Below, piece after piece: positions 48,819-57,969 of a stretch of DNA of 64,000 nucleotides. A program made the position numbers and the translations under genes. Below the pieces are notes generated by a model. The model did no database searches, had not been told where the DNA came from, and saw only the letters and a list, made by a program, of their open reading frames with translations. The stretch's first letter is position 1. Every line of letters starts with the position of its first letter. The DNA comes from Actinomycetales bacterium (GTDB lineage: Bacteria; Actinomycetota; Actinomycetes; Actinomycetales; Cellulomonadaceae), in NCBI GenBank assembly GCA_020444245.1, contig JAHLLI010000022.1:1-64000 (forward strand), in the 5' to 3' direction.

Positions 48819-50242
48819 CCGACGACAAGCCCCCTCGCGTTGGGGCGGGGCCCGCCGATCCCGCCCAACCGGGCAGCGACCTCGACCTCGTCGATCCGGC
48901 CCTGGTCGCGCGGGTTCGACGTGCGGTCGCGCCTCAGCTGGCCGCGCGCCTCGCGGGCTCAGCACCGCTGGACGAGTGGGCCCGCCGCGAGCTCGCGCGG
49001 TCCCTGATCGTGAAGGAGATCGCTTCTCGCGAGCACGACCAGCTGCGTGCCGGTGCTACCCCTCTGAGTGACGACTCCCGGCGAGCCGTCGCCCAGGCGG
49101 TGCTCGCCGCGCTCTTCGGCCTCGGCCGTCTCCAGCCGCTGGTGGACGACCCGGACGTCGAGAACATCGAGGTCGACGGCTGCGATCACGTCTGGGTCTC
49201 CTACTCCGACGGCCGAGACCTTCCCGGCCCGCCGGCCGCAGGCTCCGACACCGAGCTCATCGAGATGCTCCAGCTGCTCGCCGCGCGCAGCGGGAACGCC
49301 GAGCGTTCCTTCACCCCGGCGCATCCTGCCCTCCACCTGCGTTTGCCCGACGGGTCGCGTCTGGCGGCTGTCGCATGGCTCACGCCCCGGCCGCATCTGG
49401 TCATCCGCCGGCACAGGATCAACGACGTCGACCTCGAAGACCTGGTCGCGATGGGCACCGTCGACTCGGTCCTGGCGGCCTTCCTTCGTGCGGCCATTCG
49501 GGCGGGGCGCAACGTGGTGGTGAGCGGGCTTCAGAATGCGGGCAAGACGACCTTGATCCGCGCACTCGCCAACGAGTTCGGCCCGATGGAGCGTTTCGCC
49601 ACCATCGAGAAGGAGTACGAGCTCCACCTCCACGACCTACCCGAGCGGCATCCGCGCATCGTTGCGATGGAGGCCCGGGAGGGAAGTTCCGAGGTTGATG
49701 CGGCCGGCGCGCACGCCGGGGAGATCACGTTGGCGAGCCTGGTGAACGACGCGCTTCGCTTCAACCTGCGCCGGATCATCGTGGGGGAGGTGCGCGGCCC
49801 GGAGATCATCCCGATGCTCGAGGCGATGTCCACGGGTGACGGCTCCCTGTGCACGCTCCACGCTCGCACCGCCGATCACGCGATCGACCGGATCGTCACC
49901 CTGTCCCTCGTCTGGGGTCAGGCGCAGATGAGCGAGGGCTTTGCCTACCGGCTCATCGCCGGCGCGGTCGACCTGATCGTCCACATCACACTGCGGGACG
50001 ACTCGGCACAGGGCGGGCCGAAGCATCGGTACGTCTCGACGGTGCTCGAGGTGGGGCTGCTCGGCGAGCGTGGGCGACCGGTGGTGACCACGGTGTTCGC
50101 GCCCGGCCCGGACGGGCGGGCGGTGCCGACGCATCGGCCCGAGGGCATGGACGACTTCGTCCGCGCCGGCTTCGATCCGCGGTTGTTCGAGCACCGCAAC
50201 GGCACGTGGACCCATCCCCTCCCACCGAGGCCCACACCGTGA
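48815..50242 (+). CDS. tadA: TadA/CpaF-family secretion ATPase
   Basis: A 475-residue hexameric ATPase of the CpaF/VirB11 superfamily that powers pilus assembly or secretion. Motifs: N-terminal all-alpha domain (RELARSLIVKEIASRE), FGLGRLQPLVDDPDVENIEV, Walker A GLQNAGKTTL near residue 240, Asp box (FATIEKEYEL, with Glu), Walker B (RRIIVGEVRGPE) and the His box (SLCTLHARTA). Both catalytic boxes are intact. ATGA overlap with tadZ-like and GTGA overlap with tadB. In this element it could serve a Tad pilus or act as the VirB11-like motor of the conjugation system. Confidence 0.88.
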   Translation: MTDDKPPRVGAGPADPAQPGSDLDLVDPALVARVRRAVAPQLAARLAGSAPLDEWARRELARSLIVKEIASREHDQLRAGATPLSDDSRRAVAQAVLAALFGLGRLQPLVDDPDVENIEVDGCDHVWVSYSDGRDLPGPPAAGSDTELIEMLQLLAARSGNAERSFTPAHPALHLRLPDGSRLAAVAWLTPRPHLVIRRHRINDVDLEDLVAMGTVDSVLAAFLRAAIRAGRNVVVSGLQNAGKTTLIRALANEFGPMERFATIEKEYELHLHDLPERHPRIVAMEAREGSSEVDAAGAHAGEITLASLVNDALRFNLRRIIVGEVRGPEIIPMLEAMSTGDGSLCTLHARTADHAIDRIVTLSLVWGQAQMSEGFAYRLIAGAVDLIVHITLRDDSAQGGPKHRYVSTVLEVGLLGERGRPVVTTVFAPGPDGRAVPTHRPEGMDDFVRAGFDPRLFEHRNGTWTHPLPPRPTP

Positions 50243-51117
50243 ACGCGCCGACGACGCTCCTGCTGGCCGGCGCGGGCGCCCTGCTGGGACTCGCGGTGCT
50301 CGCGGCGGCGCTCGCGGTGCGTCCCGATCTCCTGCCCGAGCGGCGGCCACGCCGCGACCGCCGCCGCACTGCGGCGCCGCGCGGTTCGTGGGCGACGTGG
50401 CGTTGGCCGATCGCCCTCCTCGCGGGTCTCATCATCGCTGCGGCCACGCGGTGGCTCGTCGTTGGCGCCGTCGTCGCCGTGACCATCGTGGGCCTGCCGG
50501 CTCTGGTGACCACAGCGAAGCGGTCCGCAGCGCGGATCGATCGGCTCGAGGCGGTCGAGGACTGGACCCGTCGTCTCGCGGACCTGCTCCGCAGCGGCGC
50601 CGGCCTCGACCAGGCCCTTCAGCAGAGCGCCGTCAGCGCGCCCGAAGGGATCGCCCCGGAGATCGATGCCCTGGCCGGGCGGCTCCTGGCTCGCTGGCCG
50701 ACCGCCGATGCATTGCTCGCACTGGCTGGCGACATCGATGACGCTTCCGCCGACCTGGTGGTCGCCGCCCTCCTGCTTGGTGCGGAGCGGCGCGGGCCTG
50801 GGCTCGCGGACGCGCTAGCCGCGGCGGCCGACTCGGTGGCTGCCGACGTCGCTGCTCGACGAGCTGTTGAAGCCGAGCGTGCCAAGCCACGGGCGACCGC
50901 ACAGGCTGTCACCCTCATCACGCTGGGCGTCGTCGCGGTGGGTTCCTTCAACGGCGAGTACCTCCAGCCATACCGTGACCCGCTCGGGCAGCTCGTGCTC
51001 GCCGCGCTCGCCGCCGCCTTCGCAGCGTGTCTCTGGTGGATCAGAGGTCTGACCGTCACGGCCCCCGCACCGCGCATCTTGGCTGGCGCACGCTCCAGCG
51101 AGGAGGTGCCCTCGTGA
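50239..51117 (+). CDS. TadB-like T2SSF-domain inner-membrane protein
   Basis: A 292-residue membrane protein of the type II secretion F family, paralogous to the next gene. TM segments lie at the N-terminus (ALLGLAVLAAALAV), about residues 55-90 (a hairpin) and near the C-terminus (AVTLITLGVVAVGSF; LVLAALAAAFAACLWW). The cytoplasmic domain (AVEDWTRRLADLLRSGAGLD ... ADLVVAALLLGAERRGPGLA) is the T2SSF core. It starts at GTG 50239 overlapping the TadA stop. Confidence 0.8.
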   Translation: MNAPTTLLLAGAGALLGLAVLAAALAVRPDLLPERRPRRDRRRTAAPRGSWATWRWPIALLAGLIIAAATRWLVVGAVVAVTIVGLPALVTTAKRSAARIDRLEAVEDWTRRLADLLRSGAGLDQALQQSAVSAPEGIAPEIDALAGRLLARWPTADALLALAGDIDDASADLVVAALLLGAERRGPGLADALAAAADSVAADVAARRAVEAERAKPRATAQAVTLITLGVVAVGSFNGEYLQPYRDPLGQLVLAALAAAFAACLWWIRGLTVTAPAPRILAGARSSEEVPS

Positions 51118-52007
51118 TCCTGTGGCAGGCGCTGCTCATCGGCGCCCTCTTCGCGGCCGCCGCGGTGCTCCTCTATGCGGCGTTCGTTCCGGCCCCACCG
51201 GACCTGCGGGACGCCGTCCGTCGGCTGCGCCACGGTGGCGCGGTCGAGAGCAGGCCCGCGATGTCCGGACCGGCGTGGTGGGGCGCGGCTCGATGCCGGG
51301 CCGCACCTCCGCTCGCCCGTCGCCTCAGGCTGGATCGGCACGCGGCCGACCTGGCGGTCCTCGACATCACAGTTGAGGACCTCGTCGTGCGCAAGGTCGG
51401 CTACGCCGTGCTCGGCGCGGTGTTCCCAATCCTCCTCGGGGCGGCTGTCGCGCTCATGGGCGGGCGACTCCCAGTGGTCGCATCCGGACCCCTGGTGCTG
51501 CTGTTCGCCGCAGCGCTCTTCTTCGTCCCCGACATCGACGTGCGCCGCTCGGCCGCCGCCGCGCGCGAGCGCATGCGACAGGCGGTCTGCGTCTACCTCG
51601 AACTCGTCGCGCTCGAGCGGCTCGCTGACGCCGGCTCGAACCAGGCCCTCGAGCGGGCCGCGCGGATCGGCACGACTCGCGAGCACGACATGATCCGCCG
51701 GGCGTTGCTCGACGCGGAGGTGGACGGGCGCCCGGCCTGGAGTGCGCTGCTCGCCATCGCGGAGCGCACCGGCGTGAAGGAGCTCGACGACGTCGGCGAC
51801 ATCATGCGCGTCGCCGGATCGGACGGCGCCGCCGTCTACACCACCTTGCGGGCGCGGGCTCAGTCCCTGCGCACCCAGATGCTGAACGCGTCGAGATCGG
51901 CAGCCAACGCTGCCTCGGAGCACATGGTCGTCCCGGTCGCGCTGCTCGGGGTGATCTTCATGGGCCTGATCGCCTACCCGGCGCTGGTCCGCATCATCTT
52001 CGGCTGA
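51114..52007 (+). CDS. TadC-like T2SSF-domain inner-membrane protein
   Basis: A 297-residue partner of the TadB-like protein. An N-terminal TM (LLIGALFAAAAVLLYAAFV), a central TM pair (about residues 95-140), the T2SSF cytoplasmic domain (QAVCVYLELVALERLADAGS) and a C-terminal TM (VVPVALLGVIFMGLIAYPAL) are visible. A separate TadB-TadC pair is typical of Tad/Flp systems, whereas VirB-type conjugation systems lack both. The GTG overlaps the TadB stop. Confidence 0.8.
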   Translation: MILWQALLIGALFAAAAVLLYAAFVPAPPDLRDAVRRLRHGGAVESRPAMSGPAWWGAARCRAAPPLARRLRLDRHAADLAVLDITVEDLVVRKVGYAVLGAVFPILLGAAVALMGGRLPVVASGPLVLLFAAALFFVPDIDVRRSAAAARERMRQAVCVYLELVALERLADAGSNQALERAARIGTTREHDMIRRALLDAEVDGRPAWSALLAIAERTGVKELDDVGDIMRVAGSDGAAVYTTLRARAQSLRTQMLNASRSAANAASEHMVVPVALLGVIFMGLIAYPALVRIIFG

Positions 52008-52021
52008 CAAGGAGGAAGGCC

Positions 52022-52225
52022 ATGCCCACCGTCGTCGCGATCATCATCGTCCAGGGCTACGTTGCGGGCGCCGTCCGCCGGGTGCGCGAGCGGTTGCCCA
52101 GCGATGACGCCGGCCTCACCACTCTCGAGATCACGATCATCGCCCTCGGGCTGATCGCGATCGCCGCGCTCCTCGTCGTCGCGCTCACGGCGGCGGTCCA
52201 GCGCCGAGTCGATCAGATCACCTGA
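52022..52225 (+). CDS. Flp-like major pilin candidate
   Basis: A 67-residue protein with the type IV prepilin pattern: a basic leader (residues 1-31), then a cleavage site G|LTTLE with Glu at +5, and a hydrophobic helix (ITIIALGLIAIAALLVVALT). Length and layout match Flp pilins. AAGGAGG precedes the ATG, the strongest ribosome site in the operon, as expected for an abundant subunit. The stop overlaps the next ATG by one base (TGATG). No prepilin peptidase is in the window. Confidence 0.75.
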   Translation: MPTVVAIIIVQGYVAGAVRRVRERLPSDDAGLTTLEITIIALGLIAIAALLVVALTAAVQRRVDQIT

Positions 52226-52668
52226 TGACGCTCCGCCGTCGGGCTCGGATCGAGCCCCATGAGGGCCACCGCCGGCCCGGACTGCGGAGCGATGAGGGCT
52301 CGACATCGCTGGAGTTGGTGATCGTCTTCCCGGCGGTCCTGCTGCTCATCACGGCACTCATGCAGTACGGGCTGTGGTTCTTCGCCCGCACGGTCGCGCT
52401 CTCGGCCGCCCAGGAGGGTGTGACGGCGGCGAGGGTGCTGAGCGCCACGGCCGCAGATGGGGTGGCTCGCGCCGAGGAGTACGTCGCTCACAACGGCTCG
52501 GACACCCTCTTCGACGTGGCCGTGGAGGCGACCAGCCCAGCGCCCGGAACCGTGGCCGTGGAGGTGCGCGGACGGTCTCTCTCGGTGATCCCAGGGATGG
52601 CGGGGATCGCGGTCGCCCAGTCCGCGGAAGGACCCGTGGAGGCCTTCACGGAAGCGGGTTCGCCGTGA
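52225..52668 (+). CDS. TadE-like pseudopilin 1
   Basis: A 147-residue protein with a basic leader, the TadE start DEGSTSLELVIVFPAVLLLI (about residues 23-42) and a beta-rich extracellular part (AAQEGVTAARVLSATAADGV). TadE-like proteins are minor pilins needed for Flp pilus assembly. Coupled to the pilin gene by TGATG and to the next gene by another TGATG. Confidence 0.75.
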   Translation: MTLRRRARIEPHEGHRRPGLRSDEGSTSLELVIVFPAVLLLITALMQYGLWFFARTVALSAAQEGVTAARVLSATAADGVARAEEYVAHNGSDTLFDVAVEATSPAPGTVAVEVRGRSLSVIPGMAGIAVAQSAEGPVEAFTEAGSP

Positions 52669-53123
52669 TGGCCGCGATGCGCCGACGGCTTCGGGAGGGG
52701 CCGGACTCTCGCGACGCCGGTTCGGTGACGCTCGAGCTGGCCGTGCTCACGCCTGCCCTCCTGCTCCTGCTCGGCCTGCTCGTGCTCGCGGGCCGAGTCC
52801 AGGTGGCTCGGTCCGCGGTCGAGCACACGGCGGCCGTGGCCGCCCGCGACGCGTCCCTCGCCCGCACCCTCGAAGGTGCGAAAGCGGCGGCCGACGACGC
52901 GATGGCCCGCGAACTCGAGGCGCAGGACCTCGACTGCGCGCCTGCGACCGCCACGGTGGACGGGACGGGGTTCGCTGCGCCTCTCGGTCAGGCTGCCGTG
53001 GTCAGGGTCACGGTGACCTGCGAACTGAGCATCGCGGACCTCGCCATCCCGGGCCTCCCGGGACAGAAGACGGTCACGGCTTCATTCGTCTCGCCTCTGG
53101 ATGCGCACCGTGCCCGCCCGTAG
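52668..53123 (+). CDS. TadE-like pseudopilin 2
   Basis: A 151-residue TadE-family protein: SRDAGSVTLELAVLTPALLL opens the hydrophobic helix (residues 15-40), followed by HTAAVAARDASLART and a beta domain with two cysteines (DLDCAP, VTCELS). Start ATG 52668 shares a base with the preceding stop; an overlapping GTG at 52665 is an alternative. Its 3' end overlaps the next gene by 23 bp. Confidence 0.75.
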   Translation: MAAMRRRLREGPDSRDAGSVTLELAVLTPALLLLLGLLVLAGRVQVARSAVEHTAAVAARDASLARTLEGAKAAADDAMARELEAQDLDCAPATATVDGTGFAAPLGQAAVVRVTVTCELSIADLAIPGLPGQKTVTASFVSPLDAHRARP

Positions 53124-53592
53124 CCGTCGCAGCCGTGAGAGCCGGATCGGCAGGTGGTGGCGCGAGCGCCTCGGGACCGACCCCGAGGCAGGCTCGATGA
53201 CCATCTTCTTCGCCATCACTGTGGTCGGAGTGCTGGTGCTCGTCGGTCTGATCGTTGACGGCGGGAGCAAGCTCCGCGCCACACAGCGGGTAGATGAGGT
53301 TGCCGCTGAGGCGGCCCGTTCCGCGGGCCAGGTGATCGACCTGCCGACGGCAGTCGCCGGGGATGGAGCGAGGGTCGATGTCGCGGGCGCCGTGGCCGCG
53401 GCGAACGCATACCTGTCCGCCGCCGATGTCGCCGGGACGGTCGCGGTCTCCACGGACGGAGCGAGCATCGAGATCACCACCACCGCCCAGAGTCCAGCCG
53501 TGTTCCTCGCAGCGATCGGGATCCCGACCCTGACCGTGACTGGGCACGCGCGAGTCCAGCTCGTCCAAGCCATCTCCGGGAGCGGACCATGA
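53101..53592 (+). CDS. TadE/TadG-like pseudopilin 3
   Basis: A 163-residue protein with a long basic leader, then EAGSMTIFFAITVVGVLVLV, where the usual Glu+5 is replaced. The body (KLRATQRVDEVAAEAARSAG) is the DUF4244/TadE-type helix that packs against the pilus. It overlaps its neighbours by 23 and 4 bp. The start is somewhat uncertain because no strong ribosome site precedes ATG 53101; coupling is likely. Confidence 0.7.
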   Translation: MRTVPARSRRSRESRIGRWWRERLGTDPEAGSMTIFFAITVVGVLVLVGLIVDGGSKLRATQRVDEVAAEAARSAGQVIDLPTAVAGDGARVDVAGAVAAANAYLSAADVAGTVAVSTDGASIEITTTAQSPAVFLAAIGIPTLTVTGHARVQLVQAISGSGP

Positions 53593-56500
53593 CCACGACT
53601 CATCGTCCCGCGACCACCCGCGGCTGGGACACCGTCGCAAGAGGCTTCGGCGCACTCCTGGCGCTCGCGGTGATCCTGGTAGGGATCCCGGCTGCGCTCC
53701 TGACGCTGTCACCGGTGCATCTGCCGTCACGTCTGCCCAACTGGGACGAGTTCACCGGTGTGTGGACCCGGCCCGACGACGGCACTGCGGTCTGGGGCAT
53801 CCTCACGGTGGCCGCTTGGGCGTGCTGGCTGGTCTTCACTGCACAGGTGGTGGCGAGCCTGGTCGCACAGGTCCGCCGGGTCGAGGTGCCGGTCGTGCAC
53901 GGGATCGCGTGGCTGCAGCGCGGCGCCTCGAGCCTGGTCGCGGCTGCGGTGCTGATGCTGACGACCCCGAGCGCCGGGATGTCCGCCGGTGGCGCGGCCT
54001 CAAGTGCGGCCGCGGCCGAGGTTCGGCCGACCTCGCCACCGGCCGCTCCGAAGGCGGTCTCGCCGCGTCCTCCACGGGTCGCCGACTCTGCTGTCGCGCT
54101 GCAGCGTTCGTCGGCGTCGACCTCGTCCGCGGATGATCCCGGCCCGGACGTGGTGGACGTGCACCCCACGGTGGTCGTCGAACCGAACGACACCCTGTGG
54201 GACCTCGCCGAGCGCCACCTCGGGTCGGGGCCGCGCTACGTCGAGATCGCCGCGCTCAACCGGGGTGTCCAACAGGCTGATGGCCGGGCACTCACCGACG
54301 CGCACTGGATCTACCCCGGGTGGGTACTCCGCCTGCCGATGGACGCCGCGAACGTTCCGCCGGCCCGGTCGGGCGCCAACACTGCGCAGGCGCCGAGCGA
54401 CGGCGGGGTCTATGTCGTCGCGCCGGGAGACACGCTCTGGGGCATCGCCGAGATGCTCCTGGGCGACGGTGCCCGCTTCGGCGAGATCGTCAGGCTCAAC
54501 GTCGGCGTGCGGCAGCCGGACGGCACTGCGCTCACCGATCCGGACCTGATCAGGCCAGGGTGGCGTCTCACCCTTCCCCGAGAGGTGCGCCCAGCGGAGC
54601 CGACCGAGCCCGCCGGGGCGTCGCCGGCACCGGCCACCAACGCCGAGCCGACGCCAGACCCCCTACCGGTCCCGGTGGCAACCGCGACGCAGCCGCCAGA
54701 GACCGGAGCCGAGGGGCCGGCTGCGGCCGCGCCGCGGCACCTCGCCGACAGTGAGCCCGAGACACCCGCACCGTCGTCTGGCGCGAGCACCAACGACTCT
54801 GACCTGTCCGACGACGACCTCGAGCTCGAGGCCGAGCCGCGCCCCATCGCTGGCCTCGTGCTCGGGATGACGGGACTGGGCGCGGCCCTGGTCATCGGCG
54901 AACTGGCTCGGCGTCGGGCCAGGCAGCGCCGCCTGCGGCGTACGGGAGAACGCGTGCCTCTCCCGGCGCCGGGTTCTGGTGCCGCTACCGCCGAAGCCGA
55001 GCTGCGGCGCGCGGTCCCGATGCTGACCCTCGACCAGATCGATCTCGCGATGCGTCGGATCGCGATCGGTAGCCGAGCGCAAGACCGCGATCTGCCGCGC
55101 ATCCAGGCGGTCCTGGTCGGAGCCGACGGCGTCGAACTCCTGCTGGCAGACGACGACCCAGACCCGGTCCCGCCCTTCACGCTGGTCGCACCCCGACGTT
55201 GGGCCGCTGCGAACTCCGCTGTCCTCGATGGTGAGAACTGGCCGGGCGAGAACCCTTACCCGAACCTGGTGAGCGTCGGACTGCACGGGACTCGGACGGT
55301 CCTACTCAACCTGGAGGCGGCCGGAACGCTCTCGATCGTCGGTGACCCCGCGATGTGTGTCGCTGCCCTGCGGGGGATCGCGTGCGAGCTGGCTTGCCGC
55401 GCCTTCGACGTCCGCCTCGCGCCGCACGTCACCGCGGAGCTCGGTGAGCTGCTGGACAACGACAACCCGGAGATCCTCTCGGTCACCGTTCCCGACAGCG
55501 CCTTCTACGAATCCCAACTCACGGGCTACTTCGCCCACTTCCGCGAACACGGCCTGCGCGATGTGCTGGACGCCCGACGCGACCCCGACCGCGCGGAAGG
55601 GTGGCTCACGGCGGTCCACCTCGGCTCGCCCGTTCCGGACCTCGACGCCGCCCCCTGGTCGGGTCTGGCGGTCGTCGCAGTGGGCGAGCACGGCGGGTGG
55701 CGGCTCGTTGTGGACCCGGACGGGGCCGGGCGCCTCGACCCGCTGGGGCTCGACCTGGCGGTCGCACACCTCGACGAGTCGGCCTGGTCGGGCTTGATGG
55801 ACTCGCTCCACGCCGCTCGAGAGGAACCCCCGCGACGACCCGCCCTGAAGGATCAACCGACCGCCTCCGAGGAACTCGCGGTCGTACGCGAGTCGCTCGG
55901 TCCGGCGCCCGAGCCGGTGCTCGGTGATCTCGACGTCCTCGACTTCGGGCCCCTGAGCCAAGACGGGCCCGAGGAAGACGCGCGCGCACCACGCGTCCTG
56001 ATGCTCGGGCGGCCGGCGGTCGTCTTCGACAGCGCGACCGCGAAGCCCCAACGGGAGAGACGTCTGACCGAGATCGTGGCGTTCCTGGCTCTCAACCCTG
56101 GCGCGTCGACCGAGGCGCTCGATGCCCTCCTCGGCCGTGGCAAACGCGTGAGCAACGCCAACCGGAACGCGTACATTTCCCGCGCCCGTGCCTGGCTCGG
56201 CCAGGCTCCCGACGGCGAGCCCTACCTTCCGCTGCTGACCGCTCGGGACGACTACCGGCTGCACCCGGCCGTGCGTACCGACTGGGACGACTTCCGTGAA
56301 CTGCTCCGCGCCGGTGTAGACGCCGAAGCCGACGGCGCTCCGGCCCTGCGTGCCGCGCTCGACCTGGTCCGCGGAAGACCGTTCGCCGATGCCGCGGTTG
56401 GGACCTACGACTGGGCCGAGCCAGTCATCCATCAGATGATCGACCAGATCGTCGACGCCGCTCATCTGTATGCCGCGATCGCGGGCGATGGCGAGTACCG

Positions 56501-56732
56501 CTCGGTCCAGGAGGCACTAGCGATCGCGCTCGGCGTGGACCCGTGCAACGAACTGCTGTACCGGGATGCGATCGAAGCGGCGCATCGTGTCGGCGACTCG
56601 GGCGAAGTCGACCGGCTCATCAAGCGTCTCGAGCAGCTGATCCGTGAGATCGATCCCGAGGACGGTTTGGAGCCCGAGACGGAACAACTGGTGCGGCGGG
56701 TGCGGTCGTACTCACGGGGCCGGGCCCCGTAG
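53589..56732 (+). CDS. Large LysM-BTAD membrane protein of the pilus operon
   Basis: A 1047-residue multidomain protein ending the operon. Two or three TM helices (about residues 18-40, 66-90, 112-127) are followed by a Pro/Ser/Ala stretch and two LysM domains (VVVEPNDTLWDLAERHLG near 195; VYVVAPGDTLWGIAEMLLGD near 274) that bind peptidoglycan. Next come a Pro-rich linker, another TM (about 422-440) and a ~600-residue cytoplasmic part ending in a winged-helix plus bacterial transcriptional activator domain (about 795-1045, RERRLTEIVAFLALNPGAST). It would link the cell wall to a SARP-like regulatory module across the membrane. Similar fusions occur in actinobacterial elements; the function is not established. 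ATGA overlap with the preceding gene. Confidence 0.75.
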   Translation: MTTTHRPATTRGWDTVARGFGALLALAVILVGIPAALLTLSPVHLPSRLPNWDEFTGVWTRPDDGTAVWGILTVAAWACWLVFTAQVVASLVAQVRRVEVPVVHGIAWLQRGASSLVAAAVLMLTTPSAGMSAGGAASSAAAAEVRPTSPPAAPKAVSPRPPRVADSAVALQRSSASTSSADDPGPDVVDVHPTVVVEPNDTLWDLAERHLGSGPRYVEIAALNRGVQQADGRALTDAHWIYPGWVLRLPMDAANVPPARSGANTAQAPSDGGVYVVAPGDTLWGIAEMLLGDGARFGEIVRLNVGVRQPDGTALTDPDLIRPGWRLTLPREVRPAEPTEPAGASPAPATNAEPTPDPLPVPVATATQPPETGAEGPAAAAPRHLADSEPETPAPSSGASTNDSDLSDDDLELEAEPRPIAGLVLGMTGLGAALVIGELARRRARQRRLRRTGERVPLPAPGSGAATAEAELRRAVPMLTLDQIDLAMRRIAIGSRAQDRDLPRIQAVLVGADGVELLLADDDPDPVPPFTLVAPRRWAAANSAVLDGENWPGENPYPNLVSVGLHGTRTVLLNLEAAGTLSIVGDPAMCVAALRGIACELACRAFDVRLAPHVTAELGELLDNDNPEILSVTVPDSAFYESQLTGYFAHFREHGLRDVLDARRDPDRAEGWLTAVHLGSPVPDLDAAPWSGLAVVAVGEHGGWRLVVDPDGAGRLDPLGLDLAVAHLDESAWSGLMDSLHAAREEPPRRPALKDQPTASEELAVVRESLGPAPEPVLGDLDVLDFGPLSQDGPEEDARAPRVLMLGRPAVVFDSATAKPQRERRLTEIVAFLALNPGASTEALDALLGRGKRVSNANRNAYISRARAWLGQAPDGEPYLPLLTARDDYRLHPAVRTDWDDFRELLRAGVDAEADGAPALRAALDLVRGRPFADAAVGTYDWAEPVIHQMIDQIVDAAHLYAAIAGDGEYRSVQEALAIALGVDPCNELLYRDAIEAAHRVGDSGEVDRLIKRLEQLIREIDPEDGLEPETEQLVRRVRSYSRGRAP

Positions 56733-56797
56733 GCGACCGGCCCGCGGTGGGTCCGGCCAGGGTGCTAGGCGCATGGCTGCTGCAGGGCACGTCGCGG

Positions 56798-56803
56798 TAA
56801 AGT
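56798..56803 (+). promoter_or_regulatory. -10 element TAAAGT of the cargo gene
   Basis: TAAAGT lies 7 bases before ATG 56811, after the end of the Tad operon. It is the most A/T-rich -10 in the window and suggests a leaderless, independently expressed cargo transcript. No -35 is convincing. Confidence 0.5.
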
Positions 56804-56810
56804 GCTGATC

Positions 56811-57758
56811 ATGGGGGGCTCCGAGTTGCGGGCGTTTCGGGACAGGTTTTGGGCTGCGCTTGGTGAGTGGAACGCCGCCCACCCCAGCGTCTACCCGATC
56901 GTCACCACGATCGCGGCGACAGTGGGTGGCGCGCTCTTGACGGTGGTCCTGTGGGTCGGAGTCGGCCTACTTGTGTTGGTCGCCGCTGTCATCTTCGCCG
57001 AGACGAAGAGTGCTGCCTCGTGGCAGACGGCGTTCCGGAAGGAAGCGGCGGACCAGTGTGAGGCTCTCCGTCTTGCCGACCGCGAAGCGCATCAGGCGGT
57101 GGTCGAGGAGTTGCGTCATGAGGGCCAGCGGGCGGTGGCGAAGGGCGCGAAGCGTGCCAAGCACCGTGCGCAGGGCGAGCAGAGGCTGGCATTCGACGCG
57201 GGCCTCAGCCCGCTCATCGAGTCGGTGCAGGTCCTGATCGACGCGGCCCCGTCCCGCCGTCGGAGCCTCATGCAGGCGACCTACGCAAACACAGTGAACG
57301 CGATCTCTCTACTCGTCGGTGGGGGCAACCCGGCGTCCCTCAGGACGGTCATCTACCTCGTGGACGAAGCGACGAACGCCGAGCCGCGATCGCGGTCGAT
57401 GTCCGTCGGCTACGAGCACGGGCGTCGCCCGTTGCGTGCGAAGCCGCTCGTTGAGGGAGGCCCTCGTGGTCGGCGGCCCTTCAGTGACCTCGACGATGGC
57501 CGAGCCAGGATCGTGGCGGACATCGAGGATGACCCAGAGCACGACGGCCTTGAGCCGAACGGGTACAGGTCCTACGGACTCGTGCCGATCGTGTCGACAG
57601 AGGGGAAGAGGTATGGGCTCCTCTGGGTCGACTCGCCTATAGTGAGCGGCTTGAACCAACTGCACGAGCCGGCGCTCGATGTCATCGCGCGGGTCTTGGC
57701 GCTCGCGCTCAAGGTTCACGACTCGGCGGGTCGCCGGGCCGGAACCGGCCAGGTTTGA
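56811..57758 (+). CDS. Membrane protein with GAF-like sensor domain (cargo)
   Basis: A 315-residue protein I cannot name. One long hydrophobic segment (about residues 33-66, IVTTIAATVGGALLTVVLWV and on) is followed by a charged, coiled-coil-prone region (KEAADQCEALRLADREAHQA; EELRHEGQRAVAKGAKRAKH). A C-terminal domain (about 140-300) contains RTVIYLVDEA and RSYGLVPIVSTEGKRYGLLW before a final helix, as in GAF domains. GC is visibly lower than in the flanking operons. It has its own -10 and lies where the conjugation gene order is interrupted, so it looks like cargo; defence or signalling is possible but unproven. Confidence 0.6.
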   Translation: MGGSELRAFRDRFWAALGEWNAAHPSVYPIVTTIAATVGGALLTVVLWVGVGLLVLVAAVIFAETKSAASWQTAFRKEAADQCEALRLADREAHQAVVEELRHEGQRAVAKGAKRAKHRAQGEQRLAFDAGLSPLIESVQVLIDAAPSRRRSLMQATYANTVNAISLLVGGGNPASLRTVIYLVDEATNAEPRSRSMSVGYEHGRRPLRAKPLVEGGPRGRRPFSDLDDGRARIVADIEDDPEHDGLEPNGYRSYGLVPIVSTEGKRYGLLWVDSPIVSGLNQLHEPALDVIARVLALALKVHDSAGRRAGTGQV

Positions 57759-57771
57759 GAGGCTGAGGAAC

Positions 57772-57969
57772 GTGACAACCGGTGGAACCGCCGTGCGGAT
57801 GCCGAAGAACGCGGTGAAGGTTTCGCGGAAGCGCGCACGCCCGCTTTCAGCAGGTGACATCGCGATACTGCGACACAAGGCGATGCGCGAGACGGCACTG
57901 GCCGACGAGAAGCGGCGCGCTGCCATCGCGCGGGCAGCAGAGCGGGACCGGGCCGCTCTCAAGGGCTAG
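57772..57969 (+). CDS. Small basic helical protein (cargo)
   Basis: A 65-residue Arg/Lys/Ala-rich protein (VKVSRKRARPLSAGDIAILR ... AIARAAERDRAALKG) with one predicted long helix; no family recognised. GTG 57772 has TGAGGAA 2 bases upstream; ATG 57799 is the alternative. It starts 13 bp after the GAF membrane protein and is probably its operon partner. Possible roles include a DNA-binding accessory or antitoxin, without evidence. Confidence 0.5.
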   Translation: MTTGGTAVRMPKNAVKVSRKRARPLSAGDIAILRHKAMRETALADEKRRAAIARAAERDRAALKG

